DNA of 6,306 nt from Treponema sp. (GCA_031254385.1 JAIRUO010000055.1:1-6306), one strand, 5' to 3'; shown: positions 1-6,147, numbered from the stretch's first letter. Numbers and translations are program-made. Notes: generated by a model from the letters alone, not told the origin.

Positions 1-1374
1 AGGCTGGAACTGGGCAGGGCCTGTAGGGAAATGGGAAAGTTTGAAGAAGCCCTTAAGCACTACAGCCGCGCTCTGGACTTTGCCCCGGACGACAGGAGAA
101 TACGCTGGTCAAGGGTATCTATTCTGATGGCCCTGGGAAAAAACAACGAGGCCAGAGAAGAAATAGAAATAATCCGGGCTAAGGAGCCGGGTATACCTGA
201 ACTGCCCTGGAACAGCAGCCTTGTTGACATATTCATGATCCGTTCTTTTCTGGAAGCAGGAGAATGGCGTTCTGCAGCGGAATTATGCAGGAACTATTTA
301 AGGTATGAAAATCAAAATTTACAGGATGCGGCGATAATACACGCGCTTTTTGCGGAAGCCTTAAGAAATTTACGGGATTTTCCCGCTGCTCATAACCACC
401 TTGTTCGGGCCCAGGAAGATAAACCCGGAGAACTGGAGTTCTGGTATGCTGACATATTGGTTTCCTGGGAAGGAAAGGACTGGAAGTCTCTTAAAAAAGC
501 CCTGCAAAGACTAGAAAGCCTGGGTGGGGAAACAGAGCTTATCAGGCGCTTTTCGGTACTGTTGGAAGCCCGATCTTGCAGGGATGACAAGAAAACCCTT
601 GCCCTGCTCCAGAATGCGGTGCGCAGCCTTGGCCCCGAACCGGAACTAATGCATGCCCTTGGAAGCGCTTATCTAAAACTTGGCTTTGCAGAGGAAGCTA
701 AAAACTGGTTCAGGAAGACCATTCAATTAATAGATCATCATGAGGAAGCCTGGCTTGGGGAAATGGCCGCGCTGGAAGTCCTTGTCAAAGAAGGGGTGGG
801 CAAGGCAGATGATGAACTGGGCAAAGCTTATAATTCGTACCTGGAACGCTGGCCTGATAATATAAGCATACGCAGGGAACGGGCTCTTTTCCTTATAAAG
901 GTCTTTGAATACGCCGAAGCCGCAGAAGAACTGGAAAAACTCCTTTTGCGGGAGCCTTCTAACCCGAGCCTGCGCCGGGTGCTTGCTTATGCCTACCGGA
1001 AGACAGGCCGTTACCGGGAAGCGGCGGTTTTCCTTAAGGCCCTGCTCAGGGAAAGGCCCAACAGCCTTGAACTCCTATTGGAATACTCAGGCTGTCTGGA
1101 ACGGGCTGGGGGTATACGCTATGCCCTGACAATCCTTGAAAAAGCCAGGGGGGTATTCAAGGATTCGTCTAAGCTGTTAATGGCCCTGGGAATTCTCTAT
1201 TTCCGCAACAAAAATACAGATGCTGCTTTTGAGATCCTAAGGAAAGCCACTGGGCTTGACCACGAGGATCCCCGGCCTTATGAATGGTTGGCCGTTATTG
1301 CCAGAAAAAAAGGGAATCTGGAGCAGGAAAAATACTATAACCGGGAAGCTCAACGAAGAAAAAATAAAAAATAG
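1..1374 (+). CDS. Tetratricopeptide-repeat (TPR) protein, 5'-truncated by the window edge
   Basis: The reading frame is open from base 1. The ten codons before the first in-window ATG (position 31) encode the first helix of a TPR unit (LELGRACREMGKFEEAL), so the true start lies upstream and this is a partial gene. About 13 TPR-like helix pairs run to the C-terminus. The clearest follow the pattern A-x-x-x-x-x-G-x-x-x-E-A with a Pro at the end, for example near window residues 217-246 (LGSAYLKLGFAEEA) and 328-346 (AYRKTGRYREAA). The central units are more degenerate. The chain ends in a Lys/Arg-rich tail (EAQRRKNKK). No catalytic domain or membrane segment is visible in this part. A signal peptide cannot be judged without the N-terminus. 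TPR arrays form superhelical scaffolds that bind other proteins, and the partner is unknown here. The gene ends in TAG at 1372-1374, and the putative promoter of the next gene starts at the following base. Confidence 0.9.
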   Translation, partial: RLELGRACREMGKFEEALKHYSRALDFAPDDRRIRWSRVSILMALGKNNEAREEIEIIRAKEPGIPELPWNSSLVDIFMIRSFLEAGEWRSAAELCRNYLRYENQNLQDAAIIHALFAEALRNLRDFPAAHNHLVRAQEDKPGELEFWYADILVSWEGKDWKSLKKALQRLESLGGETELIRRFSVLLEARSCRDDKKTLALLQNAVRSLGPEPELMHALGSAYLKLGFAEEAKNWFRKTIQLIDHHEEAWLGEMAALEVLVKEGVGKADDELGKAYNSYLERWPDNISIRRERALFLIKVFEYAEAAEELEKLLLREPSNPSLRRVLAYAYRKTGRYREAAVFLKALLRERPNSLELLLEYSGCLERAGGIRYALTILEKARGVFKDSSKLLMALGILYFRNKNTDAAFEILRKATGLDHEDPRPYEWLAVIARKKGNLEQEKYYNREAQRRKNKK

Positions 1375-1403
1375 TTGCAGTATTAAATAAGCCGATATAT
1401 AAT
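1375..1403 (+). promoter_or_regulatory. Putative sigma-70 type promoter of the 195-aa gene
   Basis: A perfect TATAAT lies at 1398-1403. Seventeen bases upstream, at 1375-1380, is TTGCAG, which matches TTGACA in the first three positions only. Transcription would start near 1410, giving a leader of about 48 nt before the ATG at 1458. The -35 hexamer starts directly after the stop codon of the TPR gene, so the small gene can be transcribed independently even though it has the same orientation. No terminator hairpin is visible between the two genes, so read-through is also possible. Confidence 0.55.
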
Positions 1404-1445
1404 AATATCATCATAATTAGGTCTTGAGCCCAAAGAGGGTAAAAG

Positions 1446-1452
1446 AAGGAGG
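1446..1452 (+). promoter_or_regulatory. Strong ribosome binding site (AAGGAGG)
   Basis: AAGGAGG lies five bases before the ATG at 1458. It is close to the anti-Shine-Dalgarno consensus and fixes the start of the 195-aa gene. Confidence 0.85.
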
Positions 1453-1457
1453 ACAAA

Positions 1458-2045
1458 ATGGCAGTGAAAAAAACAGCGGAACCAACAGTAAAAGCGATGG
1501 ATTTATTTGAGGCCTACGGCAAAGATAAGTTACCCAAAGATCAGGCATATATTGTTTCGTCCTTTATAAATGCCAATACCGGGTATTCTATCTACGAGGT
1601 AATTTCCTATTCCGGGGTAAAGGCCATATATCTTGAAGGCTCAGGGCTAACTTTTCAATCTTCAGGGAAAAAAATGCACATTCTTATTGAGCCTCCAACC
1701 TATCCAAAGAAGGCCATTGAGCCTTATCTAAGGGATAAAGCCGATCAGATTCCCCTCCGTTTTAGAGAATTGTCTTTGCTTACCGCAAAAAATCAGGCCA
1801 AAATCTATATGGCCAAAAAACCTATAGAGTCATTATCTTCGTTTACTGTAGCCAAGCCGGAAGGGTATAATATTTCTTTCCTTTTTTATAAGGCCACCGA
1901 TATTTATCAAACCCTTGCCAAATTTTTTGAACAGTCTTACAACAAAGACGCAGGAATTCCCCAAGCAGACGCAAAAAAAGCGGCAAAAGAGACTGTTGAA
2001 GTAGTCGAAAAGACCATGTCCTTTAAGAGCGACTTCGGTGGCTGA
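1458..2045 (+). CDS. Small cytoplasmic protein of unknown function (195 aa)
   Basis: I do not recognise this family. The start is well supported by AAGGAGG five bases upstream and a promoter-like TTGCAG-N17-TATAAT. The protein is Lys-rich, has no Cys, and shows no signal peptide or transmembrane helix. Residues 15-125 alternate short hydrophobic strands and loops (AYIVSSFI, YEVISYSGVKAIYLEG, KMHILIEPP), which suggests a compact alpha/beta or mostly beta domain. Residues 140-165 contain a strand and an amphipathic helix (ISFLFYKATDIYQTLAKFF). The last 35 residues are a charged Ala/Lys/Glu helix (ADAKKAAKETVEVVEK) ending in SFKSDFGG. It reads AT-richer than the flanking genes. It is convergent with the PPDK-like operon and separated from it by a palindromic repeat, so nothing in the context ties its function to that operon. 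Confidence 0.75.
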   Translation: MAVKKTAEPTVKAMDLFEAYGKDKLPKDQAYIVSSFINANTGYSIYEVISYSGVKAIYLEGSGLTFQSSGKKMHILIEPPTYPKKAIEPYLRDKADQIPLRFRELSLLTAKNQAKIYMAKKPIESLSSFTVAKPEGYNISFLFYKATDIYQTLAKFFEQSYNKDAGIPQADAKKAAKETVEVVEKTMSFKSDFGG

Positions 2046-2167
2046 TTAGGGGTTAGGGTCTAGGATATAGGGGTTAGGGTTTTTGTTAGTTAGCGTATCG
2101 TAAAGCTACAAGCTTAGATCGCTTACCACGAACTACTCCCTATATCCTAACCCCTAATTCCTAACAA
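2046..2167. repeat. Palindromic intergenic element with telomere-like G-rich repeats, between convergent genes
   Basis: The whole 122-bp gap between the two stop codons is an imperfect palindrome. TAGGATATAGGG at 2061-2072 is perfectly complementary to CCCTATATCCTA at 2138-2149. The pairing continues outward (TTAGGGGT at 2047-2054 with ACCCCTAA at 2150-2157) if a 7-nt TAGGGTC insertion in the left arm is looped out. A weaker inner stem pairs AGCG-T-ATC (about 2092-2099) with GATCGCT (about 2117-2123). GGGGTTAGGGT occurs twice in direct orientation, at 2049-2059 and 2070-2080. Each convergent transcript would end in the G-rich version of an arm. It may act as a bidirectional transcription end, but no classic GC stem plus U-tract is present. 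It could also be a copy of a dispersed REP-like family. Confidence 0.7.
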
Positions 2168-4840
2168 CTAACCCGCTTTTTCCAGTTCGGCTTGAGCTAC
2201 AGCAAGCAAGGCTATGGGTACCGAGTACGGGGAGCAGGACACATAGTCAAGGCCAGCATCCATACAGAAGCGTACATTTGCAGGGTTCGCGCCGTGCTCG
2301 CCGCAGAGGCCGCAAACCAGATCGGGTCTTGTAAGGCGTCCGCGGGCGGTTGCCAGGGCTATAAGTTCCTTGACCCTTGAATCCAGGGTGCTGAACGGGT
2401 TCCCGTTTATTAAGTCAAACAAGGTGTAGTCAGGCATAAACGCGGTAAAGTCGTCCCGTGAAATCCCCAGGGTGGTCTGGGTCAGGTCATTGGTGCCATA
2501 GCTAAAGAAACTGCCGTATTTGGCAATTTCGCCTGCGCCAAGGGCTGCTGCCGGAAGTTCTATCATGGTACCGATCTTGTAATGCACGGGTTTTGCCTTC
2601 TTCTGTGTGCGCAGCTCGCTTTCTATATCAACAATACCCTTATAATTAGCGCCTTCTATCTTCTTGCCATAAGCGATAAGCTTGAGTTCGGAAGCGTTCA
2701 TTACAATGGGAACCATGATCTCCGGCTGGGCGTCAATGCCCTGGCTGCGCAGTTTGTATGCGGCCTCGAAAATAGCCTTAATCTGCATGGCGTAGATTTC
2801 CGGGTAGGAAACCGCAATGCGGCAGCCCCGATGTCCCAGCATGGGGTTAAATTCATGGAGTGCGTCTATCTGCGCCTGGATTTCAGACTTTACAGGCTTT
2901 ATCTTTTTGGTGGTCTTTATGTAATCCATGTAAGCTGCAAGTTCATCAGCATTATGAGGCATGAACTCATGGAGCGGCGAATCCAAAAGGCGTATGGTAA
3001 CTTCCTTACCTGCCATTACCTTGAGTATCCCGTAGAAATCATCCCTCTGCATGACCTGTAGTTTAGCCAGGGATTTTTCACGTTCCTTTGCGTTAGAAGA
3101 AAGAAGCATCTCCCTAAATGCGTGTATCCTGTCCGCCTTAAAGAACATGTGTTCAGTGCGGCAGAGGCCAACGCCATCCGCACCAAAGGAAAGGGCCAGG
3201 GCCGCATCTCTTGGAGTATCGGCGTTACAGCGTACATGGAACTTCTTTAGGAAGCTCTTGCTTAGGGCGATAAAATCTAAAAGACCTGAGTCTTCTGGGT
3301 CGGGCTCAATTAAGGTGGCGGTTCCGGCATAGACGTTGGATTTGCCGTAGAAGGGCACGTCAAGTGTAATGTAATCCCCTTCCGAGAAGCTAAAATTACC
3401 CAGGGTTGCTTTCTTGCCTTTGATCTTGAGATCCGGCGCAACCAGAGAAACCTTGCCGTACTGCCGGGCGACAACAGACGCATGGGCTGAATAGCCGCCT
3501 TCTGCGGTGAGTACGCCGGTGCTAACTTCAATGGCCTTAACATCTTCTGCAAAGGAAGAGAGCGCCACTAAAATGGTTTTGGTATCTTCGCCTTTTTGCT
3601 GGAACAGCTTTTGCGCCTCAAGAAGAGAATCGGTGGTAAAGAAAACCCTGCCTATGGCCGCTCCGGGAGCACCCGCGATTCCGCCTTTCCAGGCTTTGAG
3701 GGTTTTTATGCTCGATGGATCAATAATAGGATGCAAAATTTCATTGAGCCTAATGGGATCAAGGGATTTTACAACATAAGCGTTATCTACTATCTTGCGT
3801 TTTGCCAAATCCAGCAACAGCTTAAGATCCGCTTGGGTGGATTTCTGATTTATCTGGCGCTGTTCTATAAGCCAGAGTTTGCCGTTTTCAATGGTAAAGC
3901 GAACCTGACGGATCTCCTTGAATTTGTCTTCCAGGGTCCAGGCAATTTTTTGAAGCACTTTGAGGTGTTTGTCGCCGACCTTTTCAATATCCTGGCCTGA
4001 TGCGCCGAGTTCGTTGAATTTTTCCCGGAAAAATTTGCCCTGGAGTTTTTTCTCTCCTGTTACCACATTACGGCTGTAAAAATCGCCGGAACAGGAATCC
4101 TTGCCGTAATTTCCGTATACCATTGGAGCGATCATTAAGGCGGTATCAGTGTCGTTTTGGTCGTCCATCTGGAACATACGGGTAAGTTCGCTTAGGGTTA
4201 ATAAAAGCTGCTGTTCCGCTGTGTCAAAGAAGCCCTTGGGGAAGTATTTGGCGTATTCATCCATATACTTGACTGCGCTTTTGTCAATGGGAATGGGCGC
4301 TTCTTTTGCGCCCAACTCATTGGATGGCCCTGTTATTCCCAACATGCGTTCAACGATTTTTATTTTAGCAGCGATTTCATCCTTTTCTTTGGATTTGCCT
4401 TCCAGTTCTTTGATCCTCTCCTCAATCTTGAGCATGCCCCGGATTAAGAAGATGGTTTCGTGCGCGGCAAAGTCTTTGCCGACATAATTTGCAAAGCCGT
4501 CAATGGTCGGTTTTACAAGGCCAAAGTTATGCAAAGCCGGGTACGTGGTAATGGCCAGGTTGGAAGATATGACGACTTTTAGGAGCATGGGATTTTCCGG
4601 ATCCCCGTAGTTTTTTCCTACTATGCCACCGCACTTGGTCAGAAGGGCAGCTATATCCTTCTTTATCGCATCGATCTTTATTTCCGACGTAATATCCGTA
4701 TCCAGAATAAAACCGGGCAATATGGGAAAGCCCAATTCCGCGAATTCATTGGCCTGGCGGCCCCGTATCCCCAATTTCTCGCCTTCGATTTTCTTGGGGA
4801 TTACATCAATCTGACTAAAAAAGTGTATTCTGTTATCCAT
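2168..4840 (-). CDS. PPDK-family PEP-utilising protein with a degenerate ATP-grasp domain (890 aa)
   Basis: Pyruvate, phosphate dikinase interconverts ATP + pyruvate + Pi and AMP + PEP + PPi through a phosphohistidine on a swivelling domain. The length (890 aa) and domain order match PPDK. Residues about 1-345 are ATP-grasp-like, 385-505 the His domain, and 525-885 the PEP/pyruvate TIM barrel. The His motif is GGYSAHASVVAR, with His453 and Ser451 in place of the usual Thr. The barrel is well conserved: GLCRTEHMFF (Arg561), TIRLLDSPLHEF (Arg617), MLGHRGCR, GTMIELP (Glu761), YGTNDLTQ (Asn784), SRDD, and CGEHG (Cys846, the general acid). The ATP-grasp domain is not conserved. The RSGA arginine corresponds to Val90. 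The metal/ATP residues Asp321, Glu323 and Gln335 of the Clostridium symbiosum enzyme correspond to Gln312, Arg314 and Glu326. Only Arg328 (for Arg337) remains, and the NAQGEDVVAG segment is lost. Residues 135-168 form a charged, coiled-coil-like helix. The start has GGGGG about six bases upstream, directly after the previous gene's stop, so the two are probably translationally coupled. Annotating it as plain ppdK would probably be wrong for activity. A canonical paralog elsewhere in the genome is likely but not seen here. Confidence 0.88.
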   Translation of the reverse strand: MDNRIHFFSQIDVIPKKIEGEKLGIRGRQANEFAELGFPILPGFILDTDITSEIKIDAIKKDIAALLTKCGGIVGKNYGDPENPMLLKVVISSNLAITTYPALHNFGLVKPTIDGFANYVGKDFAAHETIFLIRGMLKIEERIKELEGKSKEKDEIAAKIKIVERMLGITGPSNELGAKEAPIPIDKSAVKYMDEYAKYFPKGFFDTAEQQLLLTLSELTRMFQMDDQNDTDTALMIAPMVYGNYGKDSCSGDFYSRNVVTGEKKLQGKFFREKFNELGASGQDIEKVGDKHLKVLQKIAWTLEDKFKEIRQVRFTIENGKLWLIEQRQINQKSTQADLKLLLDLAKRKIVDNAYVVKSLDPIRLNEILHPIIDPSSIKTLKAWKGGIAGAPGAAIGRVFFTTDSLLEAQKLFQQKGEDTKTILVALSSFAEDVKAIEVSTGVLTAEGGYSAHASVVARQYGKVSLVAPDLKIKGKKATLGNFSFSEGDYITLDVPFYGKSNVYAGTATLIEPDPEDSGLLDFIALSKSFLKKFHVRCNADTPRDAALALSFGADGVGLCRTEHMFFKADRIHAFREMLLSSNAKEREKSLAKLQVMQRDDFYGILKVMAGKEVTIRLLDSPLHEFMPHNADELAAYMDYIKTTKKIKPVKSEIQAQIDALHEFNPMLGHRGCRIAVSYPEIYAMQIKAIFEAAYKLRSQGIDAQPEIMVPIVMNASELKLIAYGKKIEGANYKGIVDIESELRTQKKAKPVHYKIGTMIELPAAALGAGEIAKYGSFFSYGTNDLTQTTLGISRDDFTAFMPDYTLFDLINGNPFSTLDSRVKELIALATARGRLTRPDLVCGLCGEHGANPANVRFCMDAGLDYVSCSPYSVPIALLAVAQAELEKAG

Positions 4841-4852
4841 AATTTCCCCCTA
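4841..4852 (-). promoter_or_regulatory. Coupled stop / ribosome binding site junction
   Basis: On the minus strand the TAG stop of the 368-aa gene runs straight into GGGGGAAATT and then the ATG of the PPDK-like gene, leaving nine intergenic bases. The purine run AGGGGG overlaps the stop codon and is a sub-optimal Shine-Dalgarno. This is the usual arrangement for translational coupling and suggests the two proteins are made together. Confidence 0.7.
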
Positions 4853-5956
4853 GCCGAAGAGCTTTAATACATTGTTTACGGGCCCGTGCAGGAATGCCTC
4901 AAACTGAGAGCTGGCGCCCTGAACCAAGTAACGCTGCAATTTGGCCACGTCCTTAATATCATCTCCAGAAATCGCAAACTGTATGCAGCTTCCGTGCTTT
5001 ACCTTGCCCCACTTAAAAAGCGAGTTAATATCCATGATACGCTCGCCGTCATAATAGATGAACACCTCAAGCGCCGGATATTTAGCATTATAGCTTGCTA
5101 TAATCCGCTTCCAGGCTTCCACGTTTCCGTTATGGAAAAGTTCGTTAGAAACTACTACTGAGTACATAGGGGTCATCCTTACCGGGCCCTTGGAAATGGC
5201 CGGAGCCGCTGCAGTTACTACCGGCGGCGCTACGCGAGCGCTTTCTTTTGCCGGAGCATTGAAGGTCATGGATTTTCCGCCGCTGCTTCTCTCTGGAGCT
5301 TCTACATTTCTGGCCGATGGCCTACCGCTACCACCGCCTCTTTCTGCTTTTGCAGGAGCAGATTTCCGGGAAGCAGACCTTCTTGCCGGTTCTTTTTCGA
5401 CTGCGGCTTTCTTCATTTTTTTAGGGGCAAAACTGCCTTTTAGTAGCTCGGCAGGGGCTTTAGCCTTGCCGCCTTCAAACAAGGTTATAGCAAGCTTTGC
5501 AGCTTTGACGCAGGCTTCATCTGCGGGCGCTTCCCCCTTGCCCGCATATACTACTAGCATCTCCCTTTTTCTAAGCATCCCAAAACTGCCTAATTCTTCC
5601 GCAATTTTTGGATTAGCAATAAGGAGCCCTAAATCCGGATGATGATAAGCAACCACCAAGTCTACGGCCTTCCATTTTGCAAATTCCGCGGCAAGAGCAG
5701 GTATATTTGAAGCAACCCCCTCCAGATTGGAGGAGACTGATTTATATCCCAGTTTGTCAGCCAGCAACATTCTGAGGAGCAAAGCGCCCCTCTCGCCGGA
5801 AAGATTTTCATCCCCCCGTTCATAAAGCAGATCCCCTAAATTGGTATTGCCCTTTAGGGTTCCTGAAATCTCTATTGTTTTGTTCATGTGCCGTATTGCT
5901 GAATTAAACCCTGAGCGGGTTCCCAGCACTTCAAGATTCAAAGATTCTTTACTCAA
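4850..5956 (-). CDS. Three-part protein: unknown N-terminal domain, basic linker, C-terminal HPr-like domain (368 aa)
   Basis: This is the first gene of a two-gene operon with the PPDK-like protein. Residues 1-170 form an alpha/beta domain I do not recognise, with a buried strand and loop (DLVVAYHHPDLGLLIANP, 99-116) and a second strand (EMLVVYAGKG, 132-141). Residues 171-260 are a low-complexity Lys/Ala/Pro/Ser/Arg/Gly linker containing GGGSGRPSARN. Residues 262-346 follow the HPr order beta-alpha-beta-beta-alpha-beta-alpha: strand YSVVVSN, helix NVEAWKRIIASY, strands LEVFIYYDGERI, short helix SLFKWG, strand CIQFAISGDD, helix IKDVAKLQRYL. His275 (LFHNGN) lies within about one position of the HPr phosphorylation His15, but the Arg-Pro that follows the His in HPr is missing. 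Ser312 lies near the place of HPr Ser46. A short extra helix (350-366) follows. There is no signal peptide or membrane segment. The start is TTG at 5954-5956, chosen because GGGAGGT sits nine bases upstream. The next internal Met (residue 24) has no such site. The fold assignment is by eye. A functional link to the PPDK-like protein is inferred. Confidence 0.8.
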   Translation of the reverse strand: MSKESLNLEVLGTRSGFNSAIRHMNKTIEISGTLKGNTNLGDLLYERGDENLSGERGALLLRMLLADKLGYKSVSSNLEGVASNIPALAAEFAKWKAVDLVVAYHHPDLGLLIANPKIAEELGSFGMLRKREMLVVYAGKGEAPADEACVKAAKLAITLFEGGKAKAPAELLKGSFAPKKMKKAAVEKEPARRSASRKSAPAKAERGGGSGRPSARNVEAPERSSGGKSMTFNAPAKESARVAPPVVTAAAPAISKGPVRMTPMYSVVVSNELFHNGNVEAWKRIIASYNAKYPALEVFIYYDGERIMDINSLFKWGKVKHGSCIQFAISGDDIKDVAKLQRYLVQGASSQFEAFLHGPVNNVLKLFG

Positions 5957-5964
5957 TTTTTTTT

Positions 5965-5971
5965 ACCTCCC
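5965..5971 (-). promoter_or_regulatory. Strong ribosome binding site for a TTG start
   Basis: GGGAGGT on the minus strand lies nine bases before TTG at 5956-5954, across an A-tract. It decides the non-ATG start of the 368-aa protein. Confidence 0.8.
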
Positions 5972-5975
5972 AAAA

Positions 5976-6048
5976 ATAATAAGGCTGTTACGGAAGATTC
6001 AGACTCTCCAAAAAAAGCCTGAGTTACTTTCCGAACAGCCCTTATAAT
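5976..6048. repeat. Short inverted-repeat element in the operon leader (MITE-like or regulatory hairpin)
   Basis: The left arm GGCTGTTACGGAA (5983-5995) pairs with the right arm TTCCGAACAGCC (6029-6040) with a single bulged base and a 33-nt loop. The outer ends AAGG...CCTT extend the symmetry. A 5-bp direct repeat, ATAAT, flanks the 63-bp unit (5976-5980 and 6044-6048), as a target-site duplication would, although the region is AT-rich and this may be chance. In the operon transcript the stem is followed by UUAUUAUUUUU, which resembles an attenuator or intrinsic terminator directly ahead of the ribosome binding site. Confidence 0.55.
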
Positions 6049-6052
6049 ATCA
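6044..6052 (-). promoter_or_regulatory. Putative extended -10 promoter of the two-gene operon
   Basis: The minus strand reads TGATATTAT, an extended -10 element (TGn plus TATTAT). No good -35 hexamer is found at the usual spacing (CTGTAA at 6072-6067 matches 3 of 6), which is acceptable for an extended -10 promoter. Transcription would begin near 6036-6039, at or inside the first bases of the leader hairpin, so the mRNA would start with a stem-loop. Confidence 0.45.
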
Positions 6053-6069
6053 TAAACTTTTTAAAATTA

Positions 6070-6098
6070 CAGGTCAGGGGCCAGAAGCCCCAAACCTG
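6070..6098. terminator. Intrinsic terminator, bidirectional in form
   Basis: CAGGT and ACCTG form an outer stem. Inside it is a symmetric 2x2 mismatch (CA/AA on the plus strand), then GGGGC paired with GCCCC around a 5-nt loop (CAGAA). On the minus strand the hairpin is followed by TAATTTT, which would end the transcript of the AT-hook-like gene whose stop lies about 50 bases upstream. On the plus strand it is followed by CACTTTTACTTTTT. It insulates the downstream operon promoter from the preceding gene. Confidence 0.75.
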
Positions 6099-6147
6099 CA
6101 CTTTTACTTTTTGGACAGTACATTCGGCAAATAACCGAGATCCTGAA

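Noticed and set aside
905..1129. 74-codon open frame inside the TPR gene
   Set aside because: It is an out-of-frame overlap within clear TPR repeats, without a ribosome binding site.
2046..2167. CRISPR array or true telomere sequence
   Set aside because: There are only two direct copies of GGGGTTAGGGT, no regular spacers and no cas genes. Internal genes on both sides exclude a chromosome end at this place.
2582..3061. 159-codon plus-strand open frame antisense to the PPDK-like gene
   Set aside because: It lies wholly within the strongly conserved PEP-barrel coding region on the other strand. It has no ribosome binding site and its protein shows no domain pattern.
2168..4840. Canonical ppdK with normal ATP-dependent activity
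   Set aside because: The barrel and His domain fit, but the key ATP and Mg residues of the ATP-grasp domain are replaced, so I kept the family name and withheld the gene symbol.
5190..5642. 150-codon plus-strand open frame rich in Ala, Leu and Pro that looks membrane-like
   Set aside because: It is the antisense of the Lys/Ala/Pro/Ser/Gly linker and N-terminal domain of the 368-aa gene. The apparent hydrophobicity comes from complementing Lys/Glu/Gly codons.
5954..5956. Sequence error hiding an ATG start for the 368-aa gene
   Set aside because: TTG is a normal bacterial start and GGGAGGT lies at good spacing, so no error needs to be assumed.
5841..6047. Plus-strand open frame reading across the operon start and leader
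   Set aside because: It spans the leader hairpin and the 5' end of the opposite gene, has no start signals, and is explained as a shadow.
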